NCBI RefSeq assembly: GCF_905479755.1
Contig: NZ_CAJQNT010000014.1
Coordinates: forward strand, 1 to 59,570
Length of the DNA stretch: 59,570 nt
DNA from: an uncultured Schumannella sp.
Lineage (GTDB): Bacteria; Actinomycetota; Actinomycetes; Actinomycetales; Microbacteriaceae
Reading direction: 5' to 3'
This document shows positions 42,336-49,241 of this stretch, piece by piece. The notes below the pieces were generated by a model that was not told the DNA's origin, did not search any database, and worked only from the letters and a program-made list of their open reading frames with translations. The translations under genes and the position numbers were made by a program. The number at the start of each line of letters is the position of its first letter. Position 1 is the stretch's first letter.

Positions 42336-43187
42336 ATGGACCTCCGACGCGAAGTTGCCCTGCGCGGCGGCCTCGCGGCGACGCACGAGCTACTTCGGGC
42401 CGGCGCCACCGCGTACGACCTCCGCGCGGCGGTCACCGCGGGTGAGCTGGTCCGCATCCGGCAGGGCTGGTATGCGTTGCCGGGCACGTCTGCGGTGTTG
42501 GAGTCCGCCGTGCGCGTGGGCGGACGCGCGACCTGCGTCACGGCCGCGCGCGACCTCGGGCTGTGGGTGATCGACTCGCCGACCGTGCACGTGCGGATCT
42601 TCGCGCATGATGCGCGTCTGCGCCAGCCCGGCAACGCCCGCCAACGGCTCGCGCTCGAGGACGACAGCGTCTGCCGACACTGGGGGCCACGCGGAGTCGG
42701 CACCCGCTTTCGACTCAACGCGCCGGATGCTCTGGCCGACATGATCACCTGCCAGAGCCCCGAGCGCACGGTCGCCGCCGCCGAGAGCGCACTCCGCGCC
42801 GGGCTGCTCGCGGCGCGGGAGTGGGAGCAGCTCGTCTCGCGCGCACCGCAGCGACAGCAGCGCCTCCTCGGCGATGTCGACCCACGCACGGAGTCGATCA
42901 TCGAGTCGATCACCCGCTTCCGCTTGCGGCGCCTCGGATTCCTCCCGGAACCGCAGGTCGACATCCCCGGCGTGGGCCGTGTCGACCTCGTGATCGGCAG
43001 AGTTGTGATCGAGCTCGACGGGTGGGAACATCACCACAGCCGCGAGTCCTTTGAGAACGATCGCCAGCGGGATGCGCGACTCACCGCCCGCGGATACCGC
43101 GTCCTGCGCTTCACCTATCGCGCCGTGATGCACCACTGGGCCGAGGTCCGCGACGCGATCATGGCCGCCGTCGCGGCCACGAACTAG
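42336..43187 (+). CDS. AbiEi-type HTH fused to a DUF559 (Vsr-like) nuclease domain
   Basis: 283 residues. N-terminal AbiEi_4-like winged HTH at about residues 8-50 (ATHELLRAGATAYDLRAAV, RIRQGWYALPG). The middle region is of unknown fold. The C-terminal DUF559/restriction-endonuclease-like domain is at about 205-275: GRVDLVIGRVVIELDGWEHH gives a D...E-x-D active-site pattern, then NDRQRDARLTARGYRVLRFT. Relatives are annotated as type IV toxin-antitoxin AbiEi-domain proteins, but no AbiEii toxin is adjacent. A DNA-cutting role is inferred from the fold. It is flanked 107 and 111 bp away by inverted palindromic units. Confidence 0.8.
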   Translation: MDLRREVALRGGLAATHELLRAGATAYDLRAAVTAGELVRIRQGWYALPGTSAVLESAVRVGGRATCVTAARDLGLWVIDSPTVHVRIFAHDARLRQPGNARQRLALEDDSVCRHWGPRGVGTRFRLNAPDALADMITCQSPERTVAAAESALRAGLLAAREWEQLVSRAPQRQQRLLGDVDPRTESIIESITRFRLRRLGFLPEPQVDIPGVGRVDLVIGRVVIELDGWEHHHSRESFENDRQRDARLTARGYRVLRFTYRAVMHHWAEVRDAIMAAVAATN

Positions 43188-43298
43188 CGCGACCGGGCCG
43201 CCGCCCGTCCGACCCGAGCCGCGACGCCTCGCCTCGCGCGAGTCGGTGCCGCGCGATCTCCGCGTATCCGCGATGCGTCGGCCGCTCCCCCCGCGCGT

Positions 43299-43383
43299 CA
43301 CGAAATGCAGGATTGGCGAAGCGCGGGTGCTGTGTTGGCGGGGTCAGGCATCCGCCCGATGTCAGGATCTCCTGCATTTCGTG
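43299..43383 (-). repeat. palindromic unit B: 14-bp inverted arms around a 57-nt core, inverted relative to unit A
   Basis: CACGAAATGCAGGA (43299-43312) is perfectly complementary to TCCTGCATTTCGTG (43370-43383) with exactly 57 nt between. On the minus strand it begins CACGAAATGCAGGAGATCC, the same 19 bases that open unit A on the plus strand. The rest of the core differs from unit A, so arms and length are conserved more than core sequence. Confidence 0.85.
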
Positions 43384-43408
43384 AATGCTGCGGCGCGGGG
43401 AGGTCGGG

Positions 43409-43490
43409 CGGCAGGGCGGGCCGGCACGCGGCGGCAGGGCGGGACTGCACGCGGCGGAAGGCGGGCCTGCAGGCGGCGGGGCGGGCGGGC
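43409..43490. repeat. G-rich 22-23 bp imperfect tandem repeat
   Basis: Units at 43409-43431, 43432-43454 and 43455-43476, then a partial unit to 43490. Consensus CGGCAGGGCGGGnCnGCACG followed by CGG. GGG runs recur about every 11 bp. It abuts the gltA stop at 43494-43492 and may act as part of its 3' end. Confidence 0.75.
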
Positions 43491-43491
43491 C

Positions 43492-44793
43492 CTAGCGCTC
43501 GGTGGGCCAGGGGCGGGCCGGCGGGCCCACGTAGAGCTGCTGCGGGCGCCCGATCTTGGTCGCCGGGTCGTTGTTCGCCTCGCGCCAGTGCGCGATCCAG
43601 CCGGGAAGGCGGCCGATCGCGAAGAGCACGGTGAACATGCGCGTCGGGAAGCCCATCGCCTTGTAGATCACGCCGGTGTAGAAGTCGACGTTGGGGTAGA
43701 GCCGGCGCTCCTGGAAGTACTCGTCCTCGAGCGCGATCTGCTCGAGCTCCTTGGCGATGTCGAGCAGCGGGTCCTGGACGCCGAGGTCGGCGAGCACGGC
43801 ATCCGCGCTCTCCTTGACGAGCTTCGCGCGCGGGTCGTAGTTCTTGTAGACGCGGTGCCCGAAGCCCATGAGCCGGACGCCGTCTTCCTTGTTCTTGACG
43901 CGCTCGACGAAGCGATGCGCACCATCACCGGAGTCGCGGATCTGGGCGAGCATCCTGAGAACCGCTTCGTTCGCTCCCCCGTGCAGCGGCCCGTAGAGCG
44001 CGTTGATCCCGGCGGAGATCGAGGCGAAGATGTTGGCCTCGGTCGATCCGACGAGTCGCACCGTCGAGGTGGAGGCGTTCTGCTCGTGGTCTTCGTGCAG
44101 GATCAGCAGACGATCGAGCGCCTGCGACAGCACGGGGTTGATCTGGTACGGCTCGGCGAGGTTGCCGAAGTTGAGCTTCAGGAAGTTGTCGACGAAGCTC
44201 AGCGAGTTGTCGGGGTAGAGGAAGGCCTGCCCGAGGCTCTTCTTGTGCGCGTAGGCGGCGATGACCGGCAACTTCGCCAGCAGTCGAACGATGTTGAGTT
44301 CGACCATCTCGGGGTCGTGCGGGTCGAGCGAGTCTTCGTAGTAGGTGGAGAGCGCCGACACGGCCGAGGACAGCACTGACATCGGGTGCGCCGTGTGCGG
44401 CAGCGCGGAGAAGAAGCGCTTGAGGTCTTCGTGCAGCAGCGTGTGCCGACGAATGCGCTCGGTGAAGTTCTCGAGTTCGACGGCGGTGGGAAGCTCACCG
44501 TAGATGAGCAGCCAGGCCACCTCGAGGAACGTCGAGTTGCCGGCGAGGTCTTCGATCGCGTACCCGCGATAGCGCAGGATGCCTTCGTCACCATCGATGT
44601 AGGTAATCGCGCTCTTGGTGGAGGCGGTGTTGACGAACCCCTGGTCGAGCGAGGTCAGACCGGTCTGCTTGGTGAAGCTCGACCAGTCGACGCTGTCGCG
44701 ACCGTCCACCGCGCGCAACACGGGGAGTTCGGCGTTGATGTCACCAAACGTGAGCGAGATCTTGTCGGGGTCCCTAGTGACGTCATTCACCAT
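43492..44793 (-). CDS. gltA: citrate synthase
   Basis: 433 residues, hexameric-type GltA. Catalytic residues: His in YGPLHGGANEAVLRML, His in MGFGHRVYKNYDPRA, Asp in YPNVDFYTGVIYKAMGFP. It condenses oxaloacetate and acetyl-CoA at the entry to the TCA cycle. ATG 44793 is listed, but a -10 TAGGCT lies 6 nt before the in-frame GTG 44790, which would be the leaderless start. The N-terminus is of the long actinobacterial form (LTFGDINAELPVLRAVDG). Confidence 0.96.
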   Translation of the reverse strand: MVNDVTRDPDKISLTFGDINAELPVLRAVDGRDSVDWSSFTKQTGLTSLDQGFVNTASTKSAITYIDGDEGILRYRGYAIEDLAGNSTFLEVAWLLIYGELPTAVELENFTERIRRHTLLHEDLKRFFSALPHTAHPMSVLSSAVSALSTYYEDSLDPHDPEMVELNIVRLLAKLPVIAAYAHKKSLGQAFLYPDNSLSFVDNFLKLNFGNLAEPYQINPVLSQALDRLLILHEDHEQNASTSTVRLVGSTEANIFASISAGINALYGPLHGGANEAVLRMLAQIRDSGDGAHRFVERVKNKEDGVRLMGFGHRVYKNYDPRAKLVKESADAVLADLGVQDPLLDIAKELEQIALEDEYFQERRLYPNVDFYTGVIYKAMGFPTRMFTVLFAIGRLPGWIAHWREANNDPATKIGRPQQLYVGPPARPWPTER

Positions 44794-44796
44794 TAC

Positions 44797-44802
44797 AGCC
44801 TA
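44797..44802 (-). promoter_or_regulatory. -10 element for gltA
   Basis: TAGGCT on the minus strand; spacing is 3 nt to ATG 44793 and 6 nt to GTG 44790. The second fits the spacing seen at other genes here. Confidence 0.55.
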
Positions 44803-44847
44803 GGGGGTTCCGGCGACAGCATGCCTCCCTCCAGATCCGCGCGGCGC

Positions 44848-44870
44848 GCGTTGGAGAGACCCTCCAACGC
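44848..44870 (-). terminator. hairpin downstream of dapC
   Basis: A perfect 9-bp stem GCGTTGGAG / CTCCAACGC with a 5-nt loop, 12 bp beyond the dapC stop and upstream of gltA. There is no T-run, as often in high-GC genomes. Confidence 0.6.
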
Positions 44871-44881
44871 TAGGCGGCGAA

Positions 44882-45979
44882 TCAGTTGGCGAGACTCGCC
44901 AAACGCGCGACCGCCGCGGCGATGCGCTCGTCGGTCGCCGTGAGCGAGATCCGCACGAACTCGTCCCCCGCGGGGCCGTAGAAGTCCCCGGGGGTCACCA
45001 GGATGCCGATCTCCGCGAGCGCGTCGACGCTCGTCCGCCCGTGCTCGCCTCGCGTCGCCCAGAGGTAGAGGCCGGCGTCGCTCGCGTCGATGCGGAACCC
45101 GGCGGCTTCGAGCGCCGGCCGCAGCTTCGCCCGACGCTCGCGGTAGCGCTCGCGTTGGAGGGCGACGTGCGTCTCGTCGCCGAGCGCGGCGATCATGGCC
45201 GCCTGCACGGGGGCCGGCGGAATCAGCCCCGCGTGCTTGCGCGCTTCGAGCAGCTCGCCGATGAGGTCGCTGCAGCCGGCGACGAACGCCGCGCGGTACC
45301 CGGCGAGGTTGGACTGCTTGCTGAGTGAGTAGACCGAGAGCGTGAGCCGGCGGGAGTCGCCGATCACGCGGCGATCGAGGATGCACGGCGTCGGCTCCTC
45401 GCCCGCCCAGTTCAGTTCGGCGTAGCATTCGTCGTTGGCGATGACGGCGCCGAGCTCGCGCGCGCGGGTGACGGCGCGGCGGAGGTAGTCGAGCTGGTCG
45501 ACGTGACCGTCGGGGTTGCCGGGGCTGTTGAGCCACACCAGGCGCGTTGCGGCCGGCCACTCCTCGGGATCGTCGGAGGGCAGCGGCGTCGCCCCCGCGA
45601 TGAGTGCCCCGACGGCGTAGGTCGGGTAAGCGACGGTCGGGTGCACGACGACGTCCCCCTCCCCCAGGCCGAGCAGGGTGGGCAGCAGTGCGACGAGTTC
45701 TTTCGACCCGATCGTCGGCATGACGTTGGCCACCTCGACGTCGACACCGCGTCGCCGCGCGTACCAGTCGACGATGGCCTCGCGCAGCGCCGGAGTTCCG
45801 GCGGTCTGCGGGTAGGCGTGCGCATCGGTGGCGGCGCGGAGCGCGTCGCGAACGACCTCCGGCGTGGCGTCGACGGGAGACCCGACCGACAGGTCAACGA
45901 TCCCGTCGGGATGCGCTCGCGCCCGCTCGGCGGCCGGCGCGAGGGAGTTCCACGGAAAGTCCGGAAGAGACAGCGCCAT
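44882..45979 (-). CDS. dapC: succinyl-diaminopimelate transaminase
   Basis: 365 residues, class I/II aminotransferase fold. PLP elements: TIGSKELVALLP, LNSPGNPDGH, NDECYAELNW and the Schiff-base Lys in YSLSKQSNLAGYRAAF; Arg near the end in EFVRISLTATDE. It fills the step between DapD and DapE. It lies 9 bp downstream of the ferredoxin gene on the same strand, the standard fdx-dapC pair of actinobacteria, and is probably translated from the ferredoxin mRNA. Confidence 0.92.
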   Translation of the reverse strand: MALSLPDFPWNSLAPAAERARAHPDGIVDLSVGSPVDATPEVVRDALRAATDAHAYPQTAGTPALREAIVDWYARRRGVDVEVANVMPTIGSKELVALLPTLLGLGEGDVVVHPTVAYPTYAVGALIAGATPLPSDDPEEWPAATRLVWLNSPGNPDGHVDQLDYLRRAVTRARELGAVIANDECYAELNWAGEEPTPCILDRRVIGDSRRLTLSVYSLSKQSNLAGYRAAFVAGCSDLIGELLEARKHAGLIPPAPVQAAMIAALGDETHVALQRERYRERRAKLRPALEAAGFRIDASDAGLYLWATRGEHGRTSVDALAEIGILVTPGDFYGPAGDEFVRISLTATDERIAAAVARLASLAN

Positions 45980-45988
45980 GAGCCGCGC

Positions 45989-46309
45989 TCAGTGGGCCTG
46001 CGGCGGCAGTGCCGAGACGACCGCGTGGTCGCCGGCGATCACGCCGACCTTGGCGGCGCCTCCGGGCGAGCCGACCTCCTGGAAGAACTCCACGTTGGCG
46101 GTGTAGTAGTCCGACCACTTCTCGGGCAGGTCGTCTTCGTAGTAGATCGCCTCGACCGGGCAGACCGGCTCGCACGCACCGCAGTCGACGCACTCGTCGG
46201 GGTGGATGTACAGCATCCGGTCGCCCTCGTAAATGCAGTCGACGGGACATTCATCGATGCAGGCACGGTCTTTCACATCGACACACGGGAGGGCAATCAC
46301 GTAAGTCAC
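45989..46309 (-). CDS. fdxA: 7Fe/8Fe ferredoxin
   Basis: 106 residues. Cys ligands at 9, 17, 21 and 25 (PCVDV, ACIDECPVDC) and at 40, 43, 46 and 50 (CVDCGACEPVCP). The first set has C-x7-C-x3-C-x3-C spacing, typical of a 3Fe-4S plus 4Fe-4S (7Fe) ferredoxin. The C-terminal 45 residues carry the conserved KWSDYYTANVEFF. GTG 46309 is 6 nt after TAGAAT. Linked to dapC by position only; no common reaction is implied. Confidence 0.95.
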   Translation of the reverse strand: MTYVIALPCVDVKDRACIDECPVDCIYEGDRMLYIHPDECVDCGACEPVCPVEAIYYEDDLPEKWSDYYTANVEFFQEVGSPGGAAKVGVIAGDHAVVSALPPQAH

Positions 46310-46315
46310 CCGACC

Positions 46316-46321
46316 ATTCTA
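46316..46321 (-). promoter_or_regulatory. -10 element, leaderless-type, for fdxA-dapC
   Basis: TAGAAT on the minus strand, N6 (GGTCGG), then GTG 46309; the best-matching hexamer of this kind in the window. It overlaps the stop codon of the upstream membrane-protein gene. Confidence 0.65.
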
Positions 46322-46741
46322 TGGTCGCGGCGCGGCACCTTCTGTCGCGGGCACGAGCGTGCGGGGCCGCGGCTTCGGCCACGCGATGACAATCGCCGCG
46401 ATGAGGGCGGGCGCCAGGGCCCAGCCGTAGCCGAGCACGTCGTCGACGACGAGCACCGAGCCCCCGGCCCCGGGTAGCGCCAGGAGCGCGGATGCGGCGA
46501 CCAGCCCGATGGCCGCGGCAGCCGCGTGCAACCGGCCCCCCATCGCGAGCCGGAAGCCGGCGATGAGTGCGACCACGATCACGAGCGCGAGGGCGAGCCC
46601 CCACGGTGCCGAGAGCCGATGGGTGAAGGTCAGAATCACGCCGACACCGAATCCGATTCCAAGCGCGAAGGCGACGCCGAGCACCTCGAGCGCGATCACC
46701 ACCAGGTGGAGGGCGCCCCGCGGGGGATGCTCTGCGGTCAC
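46319..46741 (-). CDS. small four-helix membrane protein, unknown
   Basis: 140 residues with four hydrophobic segments (about 11-37, 45-64, 71-90 and 100-120), GTG start. It resembles actinobacterial DUF6113-like integral membrane proteins, but I do not claim the family. The start overlaps the stop of the upstream lipoprotein gene by 4 bp (GTGA), so the two are coupled. Confidence 0.7.
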   Translation of the reverse strand: MTAEHPPRGALHLVVIALEVLGVAFALGIGFGVGVILTFTHRLSAPWGLALALVIVVALIAGFRLAMGGRLHAAAAAIGLVAASALLALPGAGGSVLVVDDVLGYGWALAPALIAAIVIAWPKPRPRTLVPATEGAAPRP

Positions 46742-47208
46742 TCGCCCGATCCGCGTGTCACGGTGTAGCTGGCAACGTATCCGCCGGAGTCGTTGTCTTC
46801 GGCGATCACCACGAGGACGCTGAGCTCGTCCTTCTGGTAGAACAGCGTGCCGGTGTCGCCGGAGAGCGATCCTTCGGCGCTCACGGTGAATCCGGCGGAC
46901 TCCAGCTCGGAGGCGATCTGCTCGGTGGCCTCACTGCCGACGTTGATCGTGACGTTCCAGATCTTCTCGGTGTCGTTGCCGAAGCCGGTTCCGAACACCA
47001 CCTCGCCGTCGATGAGCGGGACCTCACTCGGGAAGTCGTCCGGCACGGTGCTGCCCGGCAGCTCGATGTCGCCCCCGGTGACACCTTCGATGACGCCCTC
47101 GACGGGGTTCGGGATCAGTCCACAGCCCGACAGGAGCAGGGGCGTGCCGACGGCGAGGACGGCTGCCATCGCGATCGTGAGGGCGCGGGAGGAACGGTGA
47201 TTCGACAT
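46738..47208 (-). CDS. secreted lipoprotein, unknown
   Basis: 156 residues. Signal peptide ALTIAMAAVLAVGTPLL with lipobox LSGC (Cys at about 28), then a Pro/Gly-rich linker and an alpha/beta domain (DDFPSEVPLIDGEVVFGTG, NVTINVGSEATEQIASELES, TGTLFYQKDELSVLVV). No family is named. The following membrane-protein gene overlaps it by 4 bp. Both may belong to envelope maintenance. Confidence 0.75.
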   Translation of the reverse strand: MSNHRSSRALTIAMAAVLAVGTPLLLSGCGLIPNPVEGVIEGVTGGDIELPGSTVPDDFPSEVPLIDGEVVFGTGFGNDTEKIWNVTINVGSEATEQIASELESAGFTVSAEGSLSGDTGTLFYQKDELSVLVVIAEDNDSGGYVASYTVTRGSGE

Positions 47209-47236
47209 GAGGGTCTCACTCTCTCGGATTCCGCCT

Positions 47237-47280
47237 CGAGTCTACGACTCGGAGCGCCGATCGCACCCGGCGTTCGGCGC
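47237..47280 (-). terminator. tandem hairpins after typA
   Basis: GCGCCGA (47254-47260) pairs with TCGGCGC (47274-47280), and CGAGTC TAC GACTCG (47237-47251) forms a second stem. Together they fill the 71-bp gap downstream of the typA stop. Confidence 0.55.
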
Positions 47281-49181
47281 TACTGCTTCTTCGAGCGCGA
47301 CAGGTTGCGCGCGCGCTGCGTGGCGTCGAGCTCGACCTTGCGGATGCGCACGACCTCGGGGGTGACCTCGACGCACTCGTCCTCGCGGGCGAACTCGAGG
47401 CATTCCTCGAGCGTGAGCTTGCGCGACGGGGTGAGCTTCTCGAAGGAGTCCGAGGTCGACGAACGCATGTTCGTCAGCTGCTTCTCCTTCGTGATGTTGA
47501 CGTCCATGTCGTCGGCGCGCGAGTTCTCGCCCACGACCATGCCCTCGTAGACCTCCTGCGTCGGTTCGACGAAGAAGCTCATCCGCTCCTGCAGGGCGAT
47601 CATCGCGAACGGCGTCGCGACACCGGAGCGGTCGGCCACGATCGAGCCGTTGGTGCGGGTGTTGATCTGGCCGGCCCACGGCTCGTAGCCGTGCGAGATC
47701 GCGTTGGCGATGCCGGTGCCGCGCGTGATGGTGAGGAACTCGGTGCGGAACCCGATGAGTCCGCGCGAGGGCACGATGAACTCCATGCGCACCCAGCCGG
47801 TGCCGTGGTTCGACATCGACTCCATGCGCCCCTTGCGGGCGGCAAGGAGCTGCGTGATCGCGCCGAGGTGCTCTTCGGGAGTGTCGATCGTGAGGTGCTC
47901 GAACGGCTCGTGCTTCTTGCCGTCGATCTCGCGGGTGACCACCTGCGGCTTGCCGACGGTCAGCTCGAAGCCTTCGCGACGCATGTTCTCCACCAGGATG
48001 GCGAGGGCGAGTTCGCCTCGGCCCTGCACCTCCCAGGCATCCGGCTTGCCGATGTCGAGCACGCGGATCGAGACGTTACCGATCAGTTCGCGGTCGAGGC
48101 GGTCCTTGACCATGCGCGCGGTGAGCTTGTGACCCTTGACCTTGCCGACGAACGGCGAGGTGTTGGTGCCGATCGTCATCGAGATCGCCGGGTCGTCGAC
48201 GGTGATCGCGGGCAGCGGGCGGATGTCGTCGGGGTCGGCGATCGTCTCACCGATCGTGATGTCTTCGATTCCGGCCACGGCGACGATGTCGCCCGCGTGC
48301 GCCTCTTCCGCCGGGTAGCGCTCGAGCGCGCGGGTCTTCAGCAGCTCGGTGATGCGCACGTTCTGGTGGCTTCCATCGTGCTTGACCCAGGCGACCGTCT
48401 GGCCCTTCTTGAGCGTGCCGTTGAAGACGCGCAACAGGGCGATACGGCCGAGGAACGGGCTCGCGTCGAGGTTGGTGACGTGCGCCTGCAGCGGGTGCTC
48501 GTCGTCGTACTCGGGCGCCGGCACGTGCTCGAGGATCGCCTCGAACAGCGGTTCGAGGTCGTCGTTGTCGGGCAGGGTGCCGTTCTCGGGCTTGTTGTGG
48601 CTGGCGGCGCCGGCGCGGCCGGAGGCGTAGACCACGGGGACTTCGAGGATCGCGTCGAGGTCGAGGTCGGGGACCTCGTCGGCGAGGTCGCTCGCGAGAC
48701 CGAGTAGCAGGTCGTGGCTCTCCTCGACGACCTCGTCGATGCGCGCATCCGGACGGTCGGTCTTGTTGACGGCGAGGATGACGGGGAGCTTGGCGGCGAG
48801 CGCCTTGCGCAGCACGAAGCGGGTCTGCGGGAGCGGACCTTCGGAGGCATCCACCAGCAGGACGACGCCGTCGACCATGCTCAACCCGCGCTCGACCTCG
48901 CCACCGAAGTCGGCGTGGCCCGGGGTGTCGATGACGTTGATCGTGATGGGGCCGTCGGTCGCGTGCTTGCCGTCGTAGCTGACGGCGGTGTTCTTCGCGA
49001 GGATCGTGATGCCCTTTTCGCGCTCGAGGTCGTTCGAGTCCATCGCCCGGTCTTCGAGGTGCTCGTGGGCGCTGAACGAGTTGGTCTGACGCAGCATGGC
49101 GTCGACGAGGGTCGTCTTGCCGTGGTCGACGTGGGCGACGATCGCCACGTTGCGCAGATCGGAACGGCGAACGGAAGCCAT
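47280..49181 (-). CDS. typA: ribosome-associated GTPase TypA/BipA
   Basis: 633 residues, full length. G motifs: [27 protein letters not shown] and [11 protein letters not shown]. The following domains are domain II ([18 protein letters not shown]), EF-G-like domain V and the TypA-specific C-terminal domain ([20 protein letters not shown]). It binds 70S ribosomes and assists 50S assembly under stress. ATG 49181 has GAGG 8 nt upstream. A -10 TAAACT (49241-49236) gives a leader of about 50 nt. Confidence 0.96.
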   Translation of the reverse strand: MASVRRSDLRNVAIVAHVDHGKTTLVDAMLRQTNSFSAHEHLEDRAMDSNDLEREKGITILAKNTAVSYDGKHATDGPITINVIDTPGHADFGGEVERGLSMVDGVVLLVDASEGPLPQTRFVLRKALAAKLPVILAVNKTDRPDARIDEVVEESHDLLLGLASDLADEVPDLDLDAILEVPVVYASGRAGAASHNKPENGTLPDNDDLEPLFEAILEHVPAPEYDDEHPLQAHVTNLDASPFLGRIALLRVFNGTLKKGQTVAWVKHDGSHQNVRITELLKTRALERYPAEEAHAGDIVAVAGIEDITIGETIADPDDIRPLPAITVDDPAISMTIGTNTSPFVGKVKGHKLTARMVKDRLDRELIGNVSIRVLDIGKPDAWEVQGRGELALAILVENMRREGFELTVGKPQVVTREIDGKKHEPFEHLTIDTPEEHLGAITQLLAARKGRMESMSNHGTGWVRMEFIVPSRGLIGFRTEFLTITRGTGIANAISHGYEPWAGQINTRTNGSIVADRSGVATPFAMIALQERMSFFVEPTQEVYEGMVVGENSRADDMDVNITKEKQLTNMRSSTSDSFEKLTPSRKLTLEECLEFAREDECVEVTPEVVRIRKVELDATQRARNLSRSKKQ

Positions 49182-49235
49182 GGAAATACCTCGAAAAAGA
49201 ATGTGGGGATGCGGCGCAGAAAGTGGCCAGCTCCC

Positions 49236-49241
49236 AGTTTA
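49236..49241 (-). promoter_or_regulatory. -10 element for typA
   Basis: TAAACT on the minus strand, overlapping the stop codon of the upstream binding-protein gene; leader of about 50 nt with a GAGG ribosome site. Confidence 0.45.

Noticed and set aside
42336-43187. Complete type IV toxin-antitoxin (AbiE) system
   Set aside because: The AbiEi-like HTH is present, but no AbiEii nucleotidyltransferase gene is adjacent on either strand.
42098-43490. CRISPR array
   Set aside because: Only two palindromic units, inverted rather than direct, and no spacers of regular kind; no cas genes in the window.
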